Positions 45,501 to 55,100 of a DNA stretch of 64,000 nt are shown here, one piece after another (position 1 is the stretch's first letter; each line of letters starts with the position of its first letter). The stretch lies in assembly GCA_018105865.1 (NCBI GenBank), contig CM030851.1:3881968-3945967 (forward strand), read 5' to 3'. The stretch comes from Metaphire vulgaris (Eukaryota > Annelida > Clitellata > Crassiclitellata > Megascolecidae). The notes under the pieces are model-generated. The model ran no database searches. It saw nothing but the letters and a program-made list of their open reading frames with translations, and had not been told where the DNA came from. Both the position numbers and the translations under genes were made by a program.

Positions 45501-47177
45501 AATTATGGGCAATTTTGGACCAATTTTGGCAAATTATGGGCAATTTTGGACCAATTTTGGCAAATTTGGAAATTTTTGACATTTTGGGACAAATTTTGGA
45601 CAATTTTTTGCAAATTTCACATTTATTTATTTACTTAATACATTATTTCTTCATTTTCCTTGGGGACCCGCCTGCCCCTCCCCAAATGACGCCCCTGTTC
45701 ACACTGTTCATTTTGATGCTTTTGATGTCCTCAGGTCTGGGCCCCCTTTTACTCTCCGGGCCCCCTTTCTTTAGTGTTATTATTGGTAATATTTGGTATT
45801 ATTGTTAATTATGCATAGTCGTCATCGGCCCGGGCCCCCTCCAGACCGCCGGGCCCCTGTGCATTTGCCCCCCTTGCCCCTCCCTCTCGGAGGCCCTGGC
45901 AAGAGACAGACAGAAGTGGAAGGAACTCGTTCAGACCCATCGTCCAACCCAATAGGGAAAGACGGAAGGAAAGAAAGAAGAAGAGACCAGTGTATTTGAT
46001 AAGAACACGTCTCTCAACGATCATATAAATAAGGTCAGCAAAGCTGCCCACTTGCAAATCAGGGATATTCGACGAATTCGTGATCTTGTGCCAAAAGCCG
46101 CTCTGATTCCTCTTATAGTTATTTATGTTTATTTTACTTTCCTTATACTTATAACTACATCGAAGATGAATAGTCCTGATATGAGTAGTCCTAAGATGAA
46201 TATTCCTCCTGATGAAAGGTCATGAGATGAGTAGTCCTTGATATGAATGGTCCGCGTTGAACAGTCCTGAGATGAATTGTTCTGCTATGAAAAGTCCTGA
46301 ATTATTTTCAGCAGCAACGATTCATCTCAAACGCGCATTTGTTCCAACTGGATCTTATTACTGCGATTGTATCCTCATACGGACCTTCTGCTCGACAGCC
46401 TCCAATCTGTTCTGAATATATCTACTCGATTTATCATGATCATTGACTGTCATTGAACAGTCCATGTAACGCCGCGCCTTAGACTTGCAGGGTTGGGAAA
46501 TATAATGTTTGTGAGAGTCCTTTTGAAACAACAGAGATGTTGTTCACTTGCCCTCAATATTATTGTTTCATCTGATTCTGATAAAGCAAAGTCAATTCCA
46601 TGGTACATCAGATGGGTAAATGAGCTATTCTGAATAGTATGCATAGGGGCTCCAAAGCTGCCGATGCATCTGCAGTGATGTGGTAAAAGATATGTAATTT
46701 CCATGCCCAACTAGATGGAATTTTACGTTTAATGCTGTTTGCCGAATGTTGGAGTTGAAAGAAAAATTAAATGACATTTGTTCATCATTGTAACTCTCTA
46801 AATAAACTCAAGCCAATTGATATTGTGATATTGATTTTTTAACAGGAACATATATATATCCGTTTGTTGCAACCCTAGCATCTGCTATTGAAACACTTCA
46901 ACATCAAAATTAATGTTTTTGTGGTAGGCCTATACTTATACAGAAGTTAATACAGTTACGTCACTCTAAGCTTATTACTCAATTCCAAAATAGCAATTGT
47001 ATATTGCGAACCACGTATAGCTTTGTAAAAAATGAGTTGATGAGTTAACTCGCATAATTAAAGAGTTTGATTTAACTCATTCAAAATACAGTGATTTGAG
47101 TTTGAGTTTAAACTCATTTCATTGAGCATGAGTTGAGAGTTTGAGTTAAATCATTTATTGCATAAGTTTCCCAACAC

Positions 47178-47252
<75 letters not shown>

Positions 47253-47332
47253 TAAATGATAGTAACTAATAAAGTTTAGAAAAGGTTAGTATGGGAACAT
47301 ACATCTATTACGTGTTCTAAAAATGTATGAAT

Positions 47333-47373
<41 letters not shown>

Positions 47374-49398
47374 GGTGGCCCACGATACTATGGGAAAGAA
47401 AAAAGTATAATTTTCGGTTCTCCACAAGGCTGCCCTTGTTACACTATGTAAAAAGAGTGTGGAGGCAGGTTTTTGTACATATTGATGCATATTTGAAGGT
47501 CGCTACCAGAAGCAACTCCTTACTGCTGACTGTTTAATTACTCATTTGATTTGGGCGGCTGATGCTGAAGGGTTTGCCTCTCGGTTCTTTTTAATAATTT
47601 TCCACACACACAGCGACATCAACAGCTGAAAGGGAAGCATTCTCTTCTTCTCTCCCACTACCACTTATTCTCCAGTGGGATGGGAAGCTACTTCCCGACA
47701 TTACTGGCGGTGTTGAGCTTGTTGATCGTATAGCAATTTTGGTGACTAGTGGGCAAACAGAACAACTACTTGCTGTGCCTAAAATTAGCAGAAGAACTGG
47801 CGAAGAACAATCACAAGCTTGCATTCATTCCCTGAATGACTGGAAACTGGAAGAACTGGTGCAGGGACTCGTGTTTGATACAACAGCAGCCAACACGGGT
47901 CTGCGTTTGGGTGCCTGCACCCTCATTGAAAAAGCAACCAGTAGAGAACTGGTGTGGATAGCATGCCATCACCACGTGTTCGAGGTGATGCTGGCAGCCG
48001 CGTTTTCTGCAGCTCTTGGACCATCCTGTGGACCTGAGATCAAACTCTTCCAGAGGTTTCGCAAGATGTGGCCACGTATTAACCAGTCCGATTTTCAGAT
48101 TCCTAATCCCGACAGTAACATGTTTAACGGTATAACATATACAGACAGTGAACTTAAATTTTGTCATTCTACGCTGAAGCACTGAAATGTAAAGCTCCAA
48201 GAGAAGACTACCGTGAGTTGGTTGAACTGAGCTATCTTTTTCTAGGAGGTTCATTGGAGGGTCATCTCAGGTTTCGTGCACCGGGTGCATTGCACAGAGC
48301 CAGGTGGATGGCGAAAGCCATCTATTCCCTGAAAATGTTCTTATTCAAAGGTCAGTTAAAGCTGACGGCACGTGAGCAGAATGGCTTATCAAACATTTCT
48401 GTCTTCGTTGCCGTCCTCTGTGCTCGCTTCTGGCATGAAACTCCTCTTGCACAATGTGCACCATTCAACGACTTCAAGATGCTTGATCTTCTACATCATT
48501 ACCCAGTGTCAACCGTTAGAGTAGCTGCAATCAAGCATTCTCTCGCCACTTGTGGTATTTCTCTGAACATCTTATCACACTTGCCTTATTTGATGATAAA
48601 GTGAGCGATGAAACTAAGGCAGCAATGGCCAGCAACTTCTCCCGTCCGTCAAACTCGAACAACTTCAGGCGCCTGGACGAAAAAGCTTTCAATTATTCTC
48701 CCCTCTTGAAGAATATGTTACCAGCAGATCTTTGAAGCTGTTCGACTTGCTTGACAAGGACGGACAGCAAAAAGCTCAGGCTTTCTTGTCCAAGCCAGTT
48801 GCTTTGTGGACTGAAGACAGTATATTTCAGGAAATGAAACAAAGCGTGAAGCTTCTCAAAGTTGTCAATGACTGCGCAGAACGGGGCATTGCTCTCATTC
48901 AGTCATATAACAATACCCTTACAAAAAACGAGGATCAAAAACAATATCTGGCGCAGCTGGTCAGCAGACACAGGAAATTATTTCCAATTCCTTCAAAGGC
49001 AGCTCTGTCATGCTCATTTACTCAAAAATAAATCCTTAAGACTTTGAAGCTAAGACTCTCTTACGTTTACCCTAAAGACGCTGGACTCTTTGCTAACCCT
49101 ACTTAATTTAATATACCTATTAAAGTGATTGAAAGGCTGATACTGCATTTAATTATTTTGGATTTCAATCTGTTATAGGTAAGTTGAATGGTTTGCATTA
49201 CACTAATACAGTGCGGCAGACAGTAATAAACTGCTCATTTTCTGATTATCGTATACATACAACAAGAAGTTGCAATTGGTAGCTACCTCTAAATATCGTC
49301 AGATCATCATACAATTTTGCATATCTATTACTAGCATCAAGTGGAACATGTGCAGCCTTGTGGAGAAACAATTTTTAACTTTTTTTTTTTTTGGGCCA

Positions 49399-49435
<37 letters not shown>

Positions 49436-52131
49436 CAACTTTTACTTAACATTTTTTGCTTCATTATTTTCCCATAATGCTTCATATATTTTACTTTTGT
49501 AATAAGTAATAAAATTATAAAACCTCTTTTACTTTATATTTTGCTTCATTTGTGTTTATACAATGATTCATATATTTTACTTTCCTTATATTTATAGCTT
49601 CATCCGAGATGAATAGCCCTTATATGAATAGTTCTATGATGAATATTCCTCCTGATGAAAGGTCCTGAGATGAATTGTCAGTGATATGAATAGTCCTCGT
49701 TGAACAGTCATGATATAAATAGTCCTGATATGAAAAGTCCGGATACCGCTGAAAAGTGGGACAGATCTTTAGAACAAGCGCCCAACAGATAGTGACGCTT
49801 ATTTTGAATGGCAGGAGATAGGTCAAAAGAAAGCAAGACAAGATCCAATGATGCAGTAAGTAAGTAAGTAAGTAAGTAAACTCGAAATTTCTATAGCGCT
49901 GTCCGAAAGCTTGGTGCGGTGCAGCAGCTTATTCACGAGCGCACAATCTAGGCAAATCTATAGCCCGTGATCCGTAGTCCGTGGTGGTCAAGGTTGTAAT
50001 GTAAATCCAGGTAGGCAGTCTCAGTAAAGTATTTTATGGAGGATGATCAGATTTGCGGTGGTTAGAATGCTGGCCTGTAGTAAGGATTTCATCATAGGAT
50101 TTCTTTAAAGAATAGTTTTAAGTTGTTTTCGGAAAGTTTTTGGAGTGATGGCCAATGGTTACTGATTTATGGACTGAAGAGGACCCGAGTTATTGATCTT
50201 TCGGATCTCTGGCGGAGGATCATTCCAGAGAGGAGGCGCAGTGCATGATATCGACCGACCTGAAAATTTCAGTGACGTGGCTTTTGGTCAAATGAATGTC
50301 AGGCTGTCAGATGAGCGAGTTGATCGTTGCGCTTTAACTGTAAAGAGATTACGAAGGTATATGGATTTTGAGAACTGGATGGCGTCGTAGGTCAGGCATA
50401 GAATCTTGAAATGTATCCGTTCTGACACTTTGAGCCAGTGAAGCGATTTCAAGGCCGGAGTGATGAGGTGAGCTTTTGGCGTTCGCGTGACAGCTCTAGC
50501 CAAAGCGTTTTGTATTGCTTGAAGGCGTGCTATTTGTTTTTTGTGAACATTAAGGTAGAGGGAGTTGCAGTAATCCATTTTTGAATGAACAATAGAGGTG
50601 GCAATCGTGCAGGCTGTGCGGACGTTTAGGAATGGACGTAAGCGTCGTAAGTCCCGTATGTATGTGAAACATGTACGACTGAGATTAGATATGTGTGTTG
50701 AAAATGAGAGATTTGGATCAAATATCACACGAAGATTTCTTACTGGGTAATTAATTTTGAACGAGTGGTCAGGCGAGGGTCCCTCGTTGAAATTGATTAT
50801 TGTGTCTGATAACTTGGCGATTTGTGTGGGTAGTTCGATAAGTATGAACTCTGTCTTTGAAGAATTTAGACAGATTAAATTTGATGACAATCAAGTTGAA
50901 ACGGAAGTGAATGCATTAAGTAAGAGTTTGATGGAAAATATTTAATGAATGAATGCAGAAAGCTGCAGAATTAAGATGATGAAGAATATGAAGATTAAGG
51001 TGAAGACGAAGCTGATGATGATGATTTGCTTACATTAATTCTGACACGAATCCATTATTGTATAGCGTCCTTTATGGACTACCAGAAAATCGACTGCGTT
51101 GTCTACAGTCAATTGTGAATGCATCTGTAAGACTGATTTTTGGTGCGAGATGGTGCGATCAATCCTTACTTAAGAGATAAATTGCATTGATTACAAGTTC
51201 CTGAACGCATAATATACAAGCGATGTCTGATAACGTTCAGAGCTATAAATGATCAAACCTGTCCTGATTATCTGGCTACACTGATTCGAAGATACACTAC
51301 GCCAGCTCGTCAGCTCGCTCGGCTCCAATCAATTCTCAATGCCTCCGCTCGGGTGATCTTCAGGGTGCGGTGGCATGATCACGTGACCTCACTACTCCGG
51401 GACAAGTTGCACTGGCTACGTGTCCCGGAGCGAATCGTGTTCAAGCGCTGCTGGTTAACGTTTCGGGCTCTACACGACCCATTCTGCCCGGAATATCTTG
51501 CAACGCTTGTTCGAAGACCGGCATGGACAGATCAACGGCTCCACCTTCGTTCCAGAACTCGAATTCAACTTTACGTTCCACCTCCGTCGAAGACCGTCAA
51601 GTTCGGAGAACGCTCTTTCTCGCGCGGAAATCCTCTCCTGTGGAATTCACTGCCGGACTGCGTGTCGTCCGTGACTTCCTTCGGAGAGTTTGCGAACAAG
51701 TTAAAAACGCACCTATTCAACATCTCGTTTCCACGTTTATTGTAAAGCACCCTTGACTTTGGCCCTTGCTATGTTACGGCGCTATATAAATTGTCATGAA
51801 CAATAACAATAACAATAACAATACGCCTGCCAGTAGCCGACAGCTTCGCTCCAGTAACAAGGTCTCTCTAATCATCCCACCACCTTCTCAAACAACGATT
51901 CTAGGTGAAAGATCGGTCACCAGAGGGAACCCACTTCTGTGGAATTCCCTCCCGGACTTCGTCACTAATTCGAAATCTATTGACCAGTTCAAGAAGAATC
52001 TTAAGACACACATGTTTAGTACGTCGTATGATTGCTGACTCATTGTTGTAAAGCACTCTTGCTTTAGGCTTATGCCTTGTTATAGGGCTCTATAAATTAT
52101 CAGATAATAATAATAATAATAATAATAAAAA

Positions 52132-52178
<47 letters not shown>

Positions 52179-55100
52179 CGACGATGATGATGACGACGAT
52201 GTCGATGCTGATGCAGCAAAGTACTGTAAAAATATTTAAAGAATGATTGCAAAAAGCTGCAGAATGAAGATGATGATTAATATGAAGATGAAGGTGAAGA
52301 CGAAGCTTATGATGATAATGATGATGATGATGACGATGTCGATGATGCTGTTGCTGATGATGATAATGATATTTGTTTTAGCACCACTATATAAGTAGGC
52401 CCTATCAAACAATGGCGTTCGAGCAGTAAGTAGAAGACTTGGTCAGTAGAAGGGAAGTTAGACATGTATGATGCTATTTGCTACTTTATTCACGCAGCTT
52501 TATGACGTAGCATATCGATAAGATTTTCTCCCAAAGAGAAATAACAACAACAAAAACTTACCGACGTTTACCCGTTCCTTTATCCAGTTTACCATCGTAT
52601 AGAACATGGAGAGCTGATACTGACTTCCAGATTTCTGAGGAAATGGTTTCTATATCTTTAGCGCTTATTTTGTCGTTTGTCATTCTTTCTTGAATCGTGT
52701 GCTCTTCTTTGTCAGTCGAATAATCATCATAAGCAGCAGCAGCTTCCTCGTCTGATGTTTCTTCATAGTTTACACCATGTGCATTGTTTCGCATGTTCAA
52801 ACACCCTGCTAAACGTTGCGTTAAACCCAATTAAAATTCTAATACTATAATTAACCAATGCACAACAAATGATAAAAGTATTCGGTTATTGTTGTTATTA
52901 TTATTATTCAGACAATTCAGACAATTTGTATAGCGCCGTGGAAAAAACCATGGTCTAAGTCAAGGGCACTTTGACAGGTGTCACTTGCAAGAACTGTCAA
53001 ATAAGTGAGTCTTAAGATTGATCCAAAATGTCATGATCAGCTGGTGACAGAAGCATTAGGAACTGAATTATTGAATACTTAGTATTCTCAACTTAAATGT
53101 TACAGTAACGACACGCGGGTCCTAAATAACAACCTCGAAGGCCCTTGACAAGCGTGAGCATGGGACTTTGAAAGTTGGGAAGAACGTTGAATTTCGCGGT
53201 TTTTCGTAAGAAAGTTGGTCTTCGTTAATTTGAAATAAATTGGATATCAGTCTCTCAGGTGTCCTAAGATTACCTTTGCCAAGTTAATTCTCTTTCCAAG
53301 GTGTGCGCATATTTGAAGTCTTTAGTAATTTTCGAGTTAACAAGGCCAGTGCATATACTTTGGTAATTTAGGAAGGTTGAACAAAATCGCGACTTCTCAA
53401 GACCACAAAAATTGAACACCATTTTTTTGGAGTTACCTAAATTATCGTATTATGGCAAATTAAATATGGTTGCTTTAATTGTAGTGAAGTGATGCGTCTT
53501 ACTTAAAAGATCACTGTTGAAAGCATACAGTGATGACATCTATAGAAGCTTCAAGCATTTAAGATAATTCAAACGTTTGCACGAATCTTGCTATACATAA
53601 ATCAATTTGATAGTGACTACAACGACTTGGCCTAACATGGCGTCGTGCAAAGTGTGATTTTCCCACTAGGATGAAGAGTTATTTCACTTAAATTTATTTT
53701 ATGTCTTGTTATGTAATGTATTGTAGCACTTGTATAGAGCCTCTTATATTTCTACTCAGAGGCGCTCCTGGCATTGAGGTCGTATGATAAAATAGTGAGA
53801 CTTAGCGTTCGCATTGAACAGAGCGAGGGAGTAAGAAGTGAGGACCGAATATTATTATTATTAGCTAGACGATTTCTATAGCGCAATAAGCATGGCAAAA
53901 GTGGCCAAAGACAAGAGCGCTTTACAAAACTACGAATATCCGATGGTAAATAGGTAAGTCTTAAGGTTATGTAGAAAAATTCCAAGAGAGTAGATGGGTT
54001 CAACGCATTCCAGAGGGAGGGTCCAGTAACTGTGAATGTTTGACGCTGAGTAAGAGCAGTTCGTGATCTAGGGCGATCTAGGGACGTAAGCATCCTTCGG
54101 AACAGTGGAGCGGAGGCGATGTGCAGTGGAAGAGGGTGATTTGAAAAGACGGGTCCTGACCTCGAAGTGTTGCAGAAACAATAATTACTTGCTTGAATTT
54201 AGCCTAATGCGGTTAGAAATTGGAACCCAATGGAGGGCGTTGAACATAAAATCTGAGATGCTAGAGCAGCGAGGAGCATTAACCACAAGAAGAGTTGCAG
54301 CATTTATAACAGATTGCTGAGTGGACAGCAGTATTGACGTTTATTTGTGCAGCCACGAGAAAGGCAGCGGTCCGTGGGCCTCTCTCAGCTGCTCAACGCC
54401 ACTGGGGAGATTCTTGCACCAACAATAAGGAAATTGTATTTTTGAAATATGTTGTGACCAAATAGGGAGTGAGTAAAATCTCGTAAATTTCTATAGCGTT
54501 TCCAGAGCAACACCGCAGGAGGTGCTTATTCTTAGGCCCTTAATCTTAATATCAAATAGCTTTAGCCTAATGTTGGGTTATTCACGCAGGGTCATTTAAT
54601 CCAAAGGGTCATTGTGGCTGGGACGCTACAACTATGACGAAGTATAAATGGTTTAATCAGCAGCACAGGTAGCCTAAATTTTTTCAAAGGTTAAGATAAA
54701 TCTGTCCCCAGTCACCACCAATCTTCAAGTTTCATTTCTTACATTTCTTACATGCTCGGTACGAAGCGCCGAAAAAATTTTCTCCCTCTCCTGAAGGTGA
54801 ATGCATTTTCCTGTCACAGTGGTGGGGAAGATTGACTTCCCTGGCTGGGATGTCAGTAGCCACTTCAGTGGGGTGGATGCAGTTGGGCAGTGGGAGTGGG
54901 AAATCCCCACTTTCCCCCTACAAATCGCGCCCTGGTTACCACCGAACATCAAGTTTCGTTCTTTTACTCATGCTCGGCGCGAAGCGCCAAAAAAATTTTC
55001 TCCCTCTGCTGACGATGAATGCATTTTCCTGTCACAGTCACAGTGGGGGGAGGGAAGATTGACTTCCCTGGCTGGGATGTCAGTAGCCATCTCAGTGGGG

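Larger units (their letters stand above)
40830..45990 (+). pseudogene. Near full-length RTE-like LINE, broken and multiply interrupted
   Basis: Plus strand shows, in order: a leader with CACCCAGCTGTGGGTT-type text (about 40830-41330); apurinic-type endonuclease GTWNVRTLN (41349), IMGDYNAKVG, GSDHQLV; reverse transcriptase RLKVRKSPGTD, NYRGISLLS, EEQAGFRMGRST, DFKQAFDS, TRQGCGLSPLLFN, LRFADDIDVI (active site, 44528), ILLYGSECW, LKWFGHVERMKEERLPKKAL, RRKGRPRKTW. Frame breaks occur near 41617, 43392 and 45040, with a stop at 43702. Three DNA elements sit inside it (42395-42790, 43856-44525, 45264-45898), the last holding a fourth. Removing them by eye leaves continuous reading text on both sides. 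Located in EndoU intron 2; not active. Confidence 0.88.
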
